A stretch of DNA of 5,414 nt from Verrucomicrobiales bacterium. GTDB lineage: Bacteria > Verrucomicrobiota > Verrucomicrobiia > Limisphaerales > UBA1096. A program made the translations under genes and the position numbers. Where the stretch lies: positions 19,508-24,921 of the forward strand of contig PBKH01000036.1 of assembly GCA_002721375.1 (NCBI GenBank). Direction: 5' to 3'. Positions 1-5,307 of this stretch are shown one piece after another (within the stretch, counting starts at the first letter, position 1; each line of letters starts with the position of its first letter). The notes under the pieces were generated by a model. That model was given only the letters and a program-made list of their open reading frames with translations. It did not search any database and was not told where the DNA came from.

Positions 1-81
1 ATCTACCTCAGCCAAAACCCAACTCGGAAAACAACCCAAGAAAAAGACAAGTCCAGCGAATAGTTGTAATCGAATACTCAT
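1..81 (-). CDS. 5' end of an exported protein (signal peptide only, truncated by window edge)
   Basis: Reading the minus strand from the ATG at 81-79 gives 27 uninterrupted codons to the window edge. The start is MSIRLQLFAGLVFFLGCF, followed by PSWVLA and EVD. This is a textbook Sec signal peptide: one Arg in the n-region, a hydrophobic core of about 13 residues (LFAGLVFFLGCF), and a VLA type signal peptidase I site near residue 24, so the mature protein would begin at about Glu25. The rest of the gene lies outside the window and its function cannot be read. No Shine-Dalgarno sequence lies before the ATG. It is transcribed divergently from ggt. The Cys in the core is not followed by a convincing lipobox, so I favour a soluble periplasmic or extracellular product over a lipoprotein. 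Confidence 0.6.
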   Translation of the reverse strand, partial: MSIRLQLFAGLVFFLGCFPSWVLAEVD

Positions 82-218
82 AGTGAAACGCAACTTAAGC
101 ATATCCTAATCAACGTTCGATTCAACTTCTTTTATACTCTATGGATACCATTTCCCATTTTTAATAACTAAGAAGTGTCCTTGCAAGATTCGATCCTAAC
201 CAACATCCTGCGCCGGTC
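82..218. other. Divergent intergenic spacer between exported-protein gene and ggt
   Basis: AT-rich stretch of 137 bp that must hold the promoters for both flanking genes. For the minus gene a weak pair can be read on the minus strand: TTGAAT, a 16-base spacer, then TATGCT, ending about 25 bases before the ATG. For ggt there is a TATACT at 133-138 but no credible -35 at normal spacing. I see no operator, tRNA, terminator or small ORF here, and none of these promoter readings is strong. Confidence 0.3.
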
Positions 219-1889
219 TTGTTGAACCGAATCGCCATCCTTCTGCTTTTCGCGCTTCCTCTTGCTCCTACAGCAGAACGAACCACTGCCGTAGTAACGG
301 TACATCCGCTTGCGACAAAAGCAGCGGAACAGACATATGAACGAGGTGGCAACGCAGTTGACGCTGCAGTCGCAGCGGCGCTTACACTTGGAGTGGTAGA
401 CGGCTTTAACTCCGGCATCGGCGGGGGCTGCTTCATGCTGATCCACAAGCCAGACGGTACGTTTATGGCGATCGACGGCCGAGAGACGGCCCCGCTTAAG
501 GCCAGTCGCAACATGTTTCTGCGAGACGGCAAGGTTGAACCGAAATTGAGCCGAACCGGAGCGTTGGCCATTGGGGTACCCGGTGCATTGGCAGCGTACG
601 ATCTCGTGATTCGCGAACACGGTAAAATTGCTCTCGCCGAGCACCTTATACAGGCGGCAACCATTGCGGAAGATGGTTTCGTGCTCGACAAAGCATACCT
701 CCATCGACTTGACCAAACGGTCGAGAAACTGCGCGAGTTTCCAGATAGCGCTCGCATTTTTCTCAACCAAAAAGGCAACACTTGGCCGAGTGGGCATCGA
801 TTGAAGCAGACTGATTTAGCGCGATCATACCGCAAGATTGCGCGCCTCACGACCGACTGGTTTTATCACGGACCATTCGCATTGAAAACGGAGGAGTGGA
901 TGCGCAACAACGGCGGATTGATTACCTCCGCTGACCTTATCTCATACAAGACTAAAAGACGTAGACCGGTGCGGTCGACCTATCGCGGTTTTGAAATCGC
1001 CGGCTTTCCGCCACCCAGTTCGGGCGGCGTGCATGTTGCGCAGATTCTGAACATCCTGGAGGCATTCGATCTACGCTCAATGTCGCCCGACTCCACCCAA
1101 TTCGTACACCATATTGCCGAAGCAATGCGGCTAGCCTTCGCTGACCGTGCCCACTGGTTGGGCGATGCGGAATTCACCCCGGTGCCCAGAGGACTCGCCT
1201 CGAAACAATACGCACGCCAACTCGCTAAACGAATTCATCCCAACAAGGTCACGAAAGTTGAACATTACTCAACTCCACCTAATGCCAAAAATGATTTGTT
1301 CGGTAAACACACCACTCATTTCTCCACGGCGGACTCCGATGGTTGGTGGGTTGCCTGCACCGCGACAGTGAACACCTCGTTCGGTTCTGGCGTGGTGATC
1401 CCTGGCACCGGCATTGTGATGAACAATGAGATGGACGATTTCTCTGCGAAACCGGGCGCTCCCAATGCTTTTGGGCTTGTCGGTGCCGAGGCAAACGCCG
1501 TAGCCCCCGGCAAACGACCGCTCTCAAGTATGAGCCCAACAATCGTACTACTCGACGGCAAACCGGTCTTCACGGTCGGCGCAGCCGGTGGACCAACAAT
1601 CATCTCACAGGTGGTGTTGGCAATTGTCCACTTTATCGACCACGAAATGACGCCCAACCAAGCACTTGACCAAGCGCGTTTTCATCACCAATGGAAGCCA
1701 AACTGGCTGCTAGTCGAGAAGGGGCTTGGCCAAACGACTATTGACGAGCTCCGCTCGATCGGCCACACAGTGAAAGCGACTGACTCGATTGGCGCCGCGC
1801 AGGCGATCGGCCTTGGGCAAAACGGCACAGCATTCATTGGATCAGCCGATCCTCGCGGCCGAGGTGTGTTCAAAGTGAACAGGAATTGA
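219..1889 (+). CDS. ggt: Gamma-glutamyltransferase (glutathione hydrolase) precursor
   Basis: Complete 556-residue GGT, close to the 580 of E. coli. It cleaves the gamma-glutamyl bond of glutathione and related compounds and transfers or hydrolyses the glutamyl group, normally in the periplasm. The N-terminus (MLNR, then IAILLLFALPLAP) is a signal peptide. The conserved GGNAVDAA motif is at 43-50. By alignment from memory with E. coli GGT, Arg88 (IDGRETAP) matches Arg114, Thr365 (KHTTHFS) is the autoprocessing nucleophile (Thr391), and Asn385 matches Asn411. Glu404 and Asp407 (NNEMDDF) match Gln430 and Asp433, Ser436-Ser437 (PLSSMSP) match Ser462-Ser463, and Gly457-Gly458 match the oxyanion glycines. 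Self-cleavage before Thr365 would give a large subunit and a 192-residue small one. The lid loop (DDFSAKPGAPNAFG) is present, with Phe418 where E. coli has Tyr444. The start is TTG at 219; a second TTG at 222 is equally possible. No upstream in-frame ATG or GTG exists after the stop at 165-167, and no Shine-Dalgarno is visible. Two tandem TGA codons end the gene. Confidence 0.95.
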   Translation: MLNRIAILLLFALPLAPTAERTTAVVTVHPLATKAAEQTYERGGNAVDAAVAAALTLGVVDGFNSGIGGGCFMLIHKPDGTFMAIDGRETAPLKASRNMFLRDGKVEPKLSRTGALAIGVPGALAAYDLVIREHGKIALAEHLIQAATIAEDGFVLDKAYLHRLDQTVEKLREFPDSARIFLNQKGNTWPSGHRLKQTDLARSYRKIARLTTDWFYHGPFALKTEEWMRNNGGLITSADLISYKTKRRRPVRSTYRGFEIAGFPPPSSGGVHVAQILNILEAFDLRSMSPDSTQFVHHIAEAMRLAFADRAHWLGDAEFTPVPRGLASKQYARQLAKRIHPNKVTKVEHYSTPPNAKNDLFGKHTTHFSTADSDGWWVACTATVNTSFGSGVVIPGTGIVMNNEMDDFSAKPGAPNAFGLVGAEANAVAPGKRPLSSMSPTIVLLDGKPVFTVGAAGGPTIISQVVLAIVHFIDHEMTPNQALDQARFHHQWKPNWLLVEKGLGQTTIDELRSIGHTVKATDSIGAAQAIGLGQNGTAFIGSADPRGRGVFKVNRN

Positions 1890-1894
1890 TGATA

Positions 1895-1922
1895 AAACCG
1901 ACCTTTATATACAGTTCGGTTT
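1895..1922. terminator. Possible weak bidirectional terminator between convergent ggt and tRNA-Tyr
   Basis: AAACCGA (1895-1901) and TCGGTTT (1916-1922) form a perfect 7-bp inverted repeat with a 14-base AT-rich loop, sitting in the 38-bp gap between the ggt stop and the tRNA 3' end. The arms are A-rich on one side and T-rich on the other, so the hairpin carries a short T run in both directions. The stem is AT-biased, so this is tentative. Confidence 0.35.
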
Positions 1923-1927
1923 AAAAG

Positions 1928-2012
1928 TGGTGGTAGGAACAGGATTCGAACCTGTGAAGGCTAAGCCAGCGGATTTACAGTCCGCCCCGTTTGACCGCTT
2001 CGGTATCCTACC
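1928..2012 (-). tRNA. tRNA-Tyr (anticodon GUA)
   Basis: The minus strand folds as a complete 85-nt class II tRNA. The acceptor stem is GGTAGGA/TCCTACC (2012-2006 with 1938-1932). The D arm is CCG/CGG with a GG-containing loop. The anticodon stem is GCGGA/TCCGC with loop CTGTAAA, giving anticodon GTA (complement of 1978-1976). A long 13-nt variable arm contains a GGC/GCC stem, the T arm is ACAGG-TTCGAAT-CCTGT, the discriminator is A, and a CCA end is encoded (1930-1928). The long variable arm with anticodon GUA is specific to bacterial tRNA-Tyr. It is convergent with ggt and divergent from ffh. Confidence 0.97.
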
Positions 2013-2024
2013 TAAAAGGGCCGC

Positions 2025-2055
2025 GGATTACGCCAAATTGTGACGCGCTTGTCAA
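2025..2055 (-). promoter_or_regulatory. Putative sigma70-type promoter of tRNA-Tyr
   Basis: On the minus strand a perfect TTGACA (-35, positions 2055-2050) is followed after 19 bases by TAATCC (-10, 2030-2025). GTAATC at an 18-base spacer is an alternative reading. Transcription would begin around 2018, about six bases before the mature tRNA 5' end, a sensible leader for RNase P. The -35 box overlaps that of the ffh promoter on the other strand. Confidence 0.5.
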
Positions 2056-2077
2056 ACACCGTTTGGGTTTCTATCGT
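2049..2077 (+). promoter_or_regulatory. Putative sigma70-type promoter of ffh (near-leaderless)
   Basis: TTGTCA (-35, 2049-2054), a 17-base spacer and TATCGT (-10, 2072-2077). The expected start point, six to eight bases past the -10, falls at 2083-2085, immediately before the ffh ATG at 2086. The mRNA would therefore have no room for a ribosome binding site. The bases between are CCCCC, which cannot pair with anti-Shine-Dalgarno. Confidence 0.45.
2053..2065. repeat. Small inverted repeat inside the divergent promoter region
   Basis: CAAAC (2053-2057) and GTTTG (2061-2065) are exact reverse complements separated by ACC. The repeat overlaps both putative -35 boxes and could be an operator half-site pair, but a 5-bp palindrome is short enough to occur by chance. 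Confidence 0.25.
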
Positions 2078-2085
2078 ACGCCCCC

Positions 2086-3456
2086 ATGTTTGACTCGCTC
2101 AGCGGCAAACTCCAGAAAACCTTCCGCAACCTACGGGGCCTTGGGAAGATCAGTGAATCCAATGTCGCCGAAGCATTGCGCGAAGTGCGCATGGCACTGC
2201 TCGACGCCGACGTCAACTTCAAGGTCGCCAAGCAGTTTATTGCCCGCGTCAAGGAGCAGTCGCTCGGCGAGGAAGTGGTCGCTAGCATACAACCCGGCCA
2301 ACAGATCGTCAAAATTATCCACGATGAAATGGTCGCGTTGCTTGGCGCCGACCGCAGCGAACTTGACCTGCCGCGCGGATTTGCCCAGCCGCTTTGCCTG
2401 ATGCTGTGCGGCCTGCACGGCTCCGGCAAAACTACCTCCAGCGGTAAACTCGCCCGACTGCTCGCCGCCGAAGGACGCAAACCGCTACTCGTCGGCGCGG
2501 ATGTCTATCGGCCCGCAGCCATGGACCAGATAGAAACTCTTTCCACACAGCTTGACCTACCATGTCATCTGACGCGCGGCGAGAAGGATGTGCTCAAGAT
2601 CGCCGATGGAGCGATGGAGCGAGCTAAGACAGACGGCATAGACGTCGTCATTTTCGATACTGCCGGCAGGCTACAGATTGATGAGCCGCTAGTGCAGGAA
2701 CTGGTCCAATTGCGCGACCGAATAAATCCGCGCGAAATCCTGCTCGTGCTCGACGCCGCCACCGGCCAAGAGGCCGTCAGCGTGGCCACGCATTTTGATA
2801 AAGCTCTAGGCATTACCGGTGCAATCTTGACCAAACTCGATGGTGACGCGCGTGGCGGCGCGGCACTTAGCTTTCGCGAAGTCACTGGTAAGCCAATCAA
2901 GTTCGCTGGCATGGGGGAAAAGCTTGAAGATTTCGAGCCGTTCCACCCCGACCGGATAGCATCACGCATCCTTGGAATGGGTGATGTCGTAAGTCTCGTC
3001 GAGAAGGCGGCCGAGGCGGTGGACGAGGAAGCCGCTCGCAAACTTGAGGAGCGAATGAAGAAGGGGCAATTCACCCTCGAAGATTTTCTAGAACAACTAC
3101 GTCAACTCAAGAAACTCGGACCACTCGAGGGGATCATAGACATGCTACCGGGGGGAGGAGATGCCATGAAGGGGGCCGACCTTGAAAAAAGCGAGAAGGA
3201 TTTCCGCCAGATGGAGGCAATGATCTGCAGCATGACACCTCAGGAACGCCGAACGCCAGTGATTCTTAATGCGCGGCGGCGGCGGCGCATCGCCGCAGGC
3301 AGCGGCACGACTGTTGCCGCACTCAACGGCCTACTCAAACGCTTCGCCCAAATGCAGAAGATGATGAAAAAAATGGGTAAGTTTCAGAAGATGATGGCCA
3401 AGATGGGTGGTGGTATGGGGGCAATGCCTGGAATGAGTAAATTGCTCGGCCGCTAA
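2086..3456 (+). CDS. ffh: Signal recognition particle protein Ffh (SRP54 GTPase)
   Basis: Complete 456-residue Ffh, the normal length. With 4.5S/SRP RNA it binds signal peptides on translating ribosomes, and through GTP-dependent pairing with FtsY it delivers them to the membrane translocon. The N domain is residues 1 to about 90. The G domain carries the P-loop GLHGSGKTT (109-117), DVYRPAA (139-145), DTAGRL (191-196), TKLDGDARGGAAL (249-261) and the closing GMGEKLEDFEPF/RILGMGD block (275-300). The M domain follows the GPLEGIIDMLPGG linker (345-357), carries the SRP RNA-binding segment NARRRRRIAAGSG (395-407), and ends in a methionine-rich helix (MQKMMKKMGKFQKMMAKMGGG). Two departures stand out: His111 replaces the usual P-loop Gln, and five successive Arg follow an Ala where Ser-Arg-Arg is typical. 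The ATG at 2086 gives the expected MFDSLSGKLQ start. There is no Shine-Dalgarno. rpsP, a frequent downstream neighbour in other bacteria, is absent. Confidence 0.97.
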   Translation: MFDSLSGKLQKTFRNLRGLGKISESNVAEALREVRMALLDADVNFKVAKQFIARVKEQSLGEEVVASIQPGQQIVKIIHDEMVALLGADRSELDLPRGFAQPLCLMLCGLHGSGKTTSSGKLARLLAAEGRKPLLVGADVYRPAAMDQIETLSTQLDLPCHLTRGEKDVLKIADGAMERAKTDGIDVVIFDTAGRLQIDEPLVQELVQLRDRINPREILLVLDAATGQEAVSVATHFDKALGITGAILTKLDGDARGGAALSFREVTGKPIKFAGMGEKLEDFEPFHPDRIASRILGMGDVVSLVEKAAEAVDEEAARKLEERMKKGQFTLEDFLEQLRQLKKLGPLEGIIDMLPGGGDAMKGADLEKSEKDFRQMEAMICSMTPQERRTPVILNARRRRRIAAGSGTTVAALNGLLKRFAQMQKMMKKMGKFQKMMAKMGGGMGAMPGMSKLLGR

Positions 3457-3583
3457 GCCGTAATTCCGATTACCGCATCTCATGAATAAATTAGGCAAAA
3501 AAACTTAAACATTGGAATTCCCCCTACAAAAGGATAGTAAGACTTTCAAATTAAACTTTATTTTTACTTAGGAAGTTGTAAAT
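3457..3583. other. AT-rich intergenic region downstream of ffh
   Basis: These 127 bp hold no ORF with family features and no convincing intrinsic terminator for ffh. Two small hairpins occur at the gene end (CGGC/GCCG around 3447-3460 and GTAAT/ATTAC at 3460-3473), neither followed by a T tract. The right half contains the putative leader and ribosome binding site of the protease-nuclease gene. Confidence 0.4.
3512..3540 (+). promoter_or_regulatory. Weak candidate promoter for the protease-nuclease gene
   Basis: TTGGAA (3512-3517), a 17-base spacer and TAGTAA (3535-3540). The -35 matches consensus at four of six positions and the -10 at only three. It would start transcription near 3547 and leave a leader of about 37 nt that includes the AGGAAG at 3570-3575. 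Low confidence in such AT-rich DNA. Confidence 0.2.
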
Positions 3584-3586
3584 CTG
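3570..3586 (+). promoter_or_regulatory. Shine-Dalgarno AGGAAG with non-canonical CTG start codon
   Basis: AGGAAG at 3570-3575 is followed after eight bases by CTG at 3584-3586. Starting here restores a complete signal peptide: SRLLLIIIAIVLL, then EKFDARA with an Ala-Arg-Ala cleavage site. The frame is closed by a TAG at 3569-3571 and has no ATG, GTG or TTG before 3623. The TTG at 3623 lies at the end of the hydrophobic core and would discard it. ATA or ATT codons at 3602-3610 are the other, less likely, initiators. Confidence 0.55.
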
Positions 3587-5068
3587 AGTCGCCTTCTACT
3601 CATAATAATTGCCATCGTACTTTTGGAAAAGTTCGATGCTCGTGCAATTATCATGCGGCACGATCTCCCAGATTCAGATTACGTCGTCGCAGATTCCAAC
3701 TACCCAGCTCTTGTCAATCTATTCGAACCAAGCGACTGCATCGGCACTCTGGTACATGAGTCTTACCTGTTAGCAGTTGCACATTACGCAGCAGATTTGC
3801 ATAGAGGCCAGTCTCTCAAAGTCAATGGCATCTCTCACGCCATCGCCGAAGTCATCATTCATCCCAAGTGGCGCAAAAGACGCGATGAATATGACATAGC
3901 ACTGGTGCGTTTTAAGAAGCCAGTCCATGGGGTGACTCCACTTCCGATCTACCGTAGAACAGATGAGTTGGGTTCCGTTATCACTCTAGTCGGACGTGGT
4001 GATCACGCGACGGGTCTGGCAGGGGAACGCCGAGCCAAAAACGATGGAAAACTCCGCCGAGCCACCAACATCGTGAGTGGGGTCGACGACCACTTTATCG
4101 AGATTTATTTCGAGAAACCCGGTGAAGACGGCATCACCGATCTGGAAGGCGTCGGAGCGGCAGGCGATAGCAGTTGTCCGGTCTTTATCGACGTGGATGG
4201 AGTGCTTTACATTGCGGGGCTAAATTCCTGGGGAGATGGCGGCAAAGGCATCAATGTCGGGCAATATAGCTCCCGGGATTATCAGACTCGGGTTTCCCAG
4301 TATCTCGAATGGCTAGACAGCGAAGTCGACTTTCCCGGTCCGCCACAGAACTATTACGACACAGCTAACGGCAAAACGGGTATTGAACTCCGAACCGCTC
4401 TCCACTCAATCATCGATGACCACCGAGTAATCAAGTACAGCAGCAAAGAACACGGCACATCAGATGCATTAGCCAAGCTCGACGCTGATCCAGACAACCA
4501 CAACAACGTTATTCTCATATACAGCAGGCGCTCAGAAGCCATCTCCAACTTCGGAACATCCATTGGCTGGAACCGGGAGCATCTCTGGTGCAACTCCTAC
4601 GGCATCGATAAGCGCGGCCCGGCGTACTCCGATCTGCACAACTTGAAGCCTGCGGATGCCAGCGTAAACACTGCTCGCTCCAATAAGATTTACGACATTA
4701 GCGACACCAGTGAGGCCAAGTACAATAAGCCCGGCCACCCGGAAGCCAAACTGACAAGCGAAGATACAGATTCGTGGGAACCACCGGCTGAAGTGCGGGG
4801 TGAGATTGCCCGTGCAGCGTTCTATATGGATGTCCGCTGTTCGGGGGATAAAGCCAATGAGAATAATCTGCAACTCACTAATGATCTCTCATCAATAAAC
4901 TCGGATAGTATTTTCTTTGGCAAACTGGATACACTGCTTGAATGGCACATTGCCGACCCGGTAGACACCGCTGAACGCGCCAGAAACGATCTTTTGCATT
5001 CGCTACTACCAGAAGAACAGAAACCCGTTTGTGGACCATCCAGAGTGGGTGGTGGCAATCTACGGTAA
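3584..5068 (+). CDS. Secreted trypsin-like (S1) serine protease - endonuclease I fusion, frameshifted near its 3' end
   Basis: Numbering is from the CTG at 3584; starting from TTG 3623 gives 481 residues. A signal peptide (1-21, cut after DARA) precedes an S1 protease domain (about 22-243). This carries His67 in LAVAHY, Asp104 in YDIALVRF, Ser196 in GDSSCPVF, the GLNSWG strand, and the closing helix TRVSQYLEWLD. These are degenerate forms of TAAHC and GDSGGP. After a short Pro-rich linker (FPGPPQ), an endonuclease I domain (about 257-490) begins with YYDTANGKTG. It has the His-Me finger motif WNREHLW (His333 the likely general base), SDLHNLKPAD (350 and 352) and SVNTARSN (Asn367), then EIARAAFYMDVR and GKLDTLLEWHIADPVD. 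EndoI enzymes are metal-dependent nonspecific nucleases, usually periplasmic or secreted. After Leu474 (5003-5005) the frame is wrong: the last 21 residues are aberrant, and the canonical ending continues one base over to 5300. The product as sequenced is probably incomplete. The domain assignment is strong; activity is uncertain. Confidence 0.8.
   Translation: MSRLLLIIIAIVLLEKFDARAIIMRHDLPDSDYVVADSNYPALVNLFEPSDCIGTLVHESYLLAVAHYAADLHRGQSLKVNGISHAIAEVIIHPKWRKRRDEYDIALVRFKKPVHGVTPLPIYRRTDELGSVITLVGRGDHATGLAGERRAKNDGKLRRATNIVSGVDDHFIEIYFEKPGEDGITDLEGVGAAGDSSCPVFIDVDGVLYIAGLNSWGDGGKGINVGQYSSRDYQTRVSQYLEWLDSEVDFPGPPQNYYDTANGKTGIELRTALHSIIDDHRVIKYSSKEHGTSDALAKLDADPDNHNNVILIYSRRSEAISNFGTSIGWNREHLWCNSYGIDKRGPAYSDLHNLKPADASVNTARSNKIYDISDTSEAKYNKPGHPEAKLTSEDTDSWEPPAEVRGEIARAAFYMDVRCSGDKANENNLQLTNDLSSINSDSIFFGKLDTLLEWHIADPVDTAERARNDLLHSLLPEEQKPVCGPSRVGGGNLR
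5003..5009 (+). other. +1 frameshift site (one extra base) in the protease-nuclease gene
   Basis: Up to the CTA at 5003-5005 the frame encodes ERARNDLLHSL, matching the EndoI family. From TAC at 5007 a different frame encodes YQKNRNPFVDHPEWV, the conserved EndoI C-terminal block. One surplus base, nominally C5006 within the repeat CTACTAC, separates them. No stop codon, slippery heptamer or downstream Shine-Dalgarno-like stimulator suggests programmed shifting, so a mutation or sequencing error is more likely. Confidence 0.8.
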
Positions 5069-5300
5069 TCCAGGGGGAGCGCCATGCGTGTTGAGTCAGC
5101 CCATAATCTATGGCGAGAGTCTCCGGTTCGATCTAAAGCTAACAGACTCCGGCCGATACCGAGTTTTCCGTAGCACAGACTTGATTAACTGGAAGTCAGT
5201 TGAAGATATTGAAGCATCGTCTGGGATCCACCAGTTGAAGTACTCTCTATTTGGCTCCACATGCTTCTTCCAAGTGCAGCAAAGCACAGATGAAGACTAA
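5007..5300 (+). pseudogene. Detached 3' part of the protease-nuclease gene (EndoI C-terminus plus C-terminal module)
   Basis: These 97 codons continue the upstream gene after a +1 shift. Removing one base would give a single protein of 571 residues from the CTG start. They encode the end of the endonuclease I domain (YQKNRNPFVDHPEWVVAIYG). A tail of roughly 75 residues follows, with alternating hydrophobics and the signature YRVFRSTDLINW, then FGSTCFFQV. This resembles the short C-terminal 'STDLxNW ... FFRV' beta module found at the ends of many secreted verrucomicrobial proteins; its function is unknown to me. A GTG at 5031 could be read as an independent start, but the conserved block begins upstream of it in the same frame, so this is not a separate gene. 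Confidence 0.75.
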
Positions 5301-5307
5301 ACTGAAA

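Noticed and set aside
133..138. TATACT as the -10 box of a ggt promoter
   Set aside because: No -35-like hexamer at 15-19 bases upstream and no extended -10 TG; possible but unsupported.
161..850. Long minus-strand ORF (229 codons) antisense to ggt, with another overlapping in a second frame
   Set aside because: It lies wholly opposite conserved GGT coding sequence, has a Ser/Arg/Ala-rich composition without motifs, and is explained by codon bias of the real gene.
1991..2401. Plus-strand ORF of 136 codons across the tRNA gene and the ffh start
   Set aside because: It begins inside the tRNA-Tyr gene and overlaps ffh in another frame; the composition is low complexity.
2565..3074. Minus-strand ORF of 169 codons antisense to ffh
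   Set aside because: Serine-rich shadow of the Ffh G domain with no recognisable domain; the plus-strand protein is unambiguous.
3447..3473. Intrinsic terminator after ffh
   Set aside because: Only 4-5 bp stems (CGGC/GCCG and GTAAT/ATTAC) without a following T tract.
3623..3625. TTG as the true start of the protease-nuclease gene
   Set aside because: It would cut off the hydrophobic core of an evident signal peptide while leaving its cleavage site, and it lacks a ribosome binding site.
4532..4873. Minus-strand ORF of 113 codons opposite the nuclease domain
   Set aside because: Opposite highly conserved EndoI motifs, no family features of its own.
5000..5030. Programmed +1 frameshifting
   Set aside because: There is no adjacent stop codon, known slippery codon pair or stimulatory Shine-Dalgarno-like element; mutation or sequence error is simpler.
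5031..5300. Independent small gene starting at GTG 5031
   Set aside because: The EndoI C-terminal block YQKNRNPF is encoded in the same frame directly upstream of the GTG, so this is the displaced end of the larger gene.
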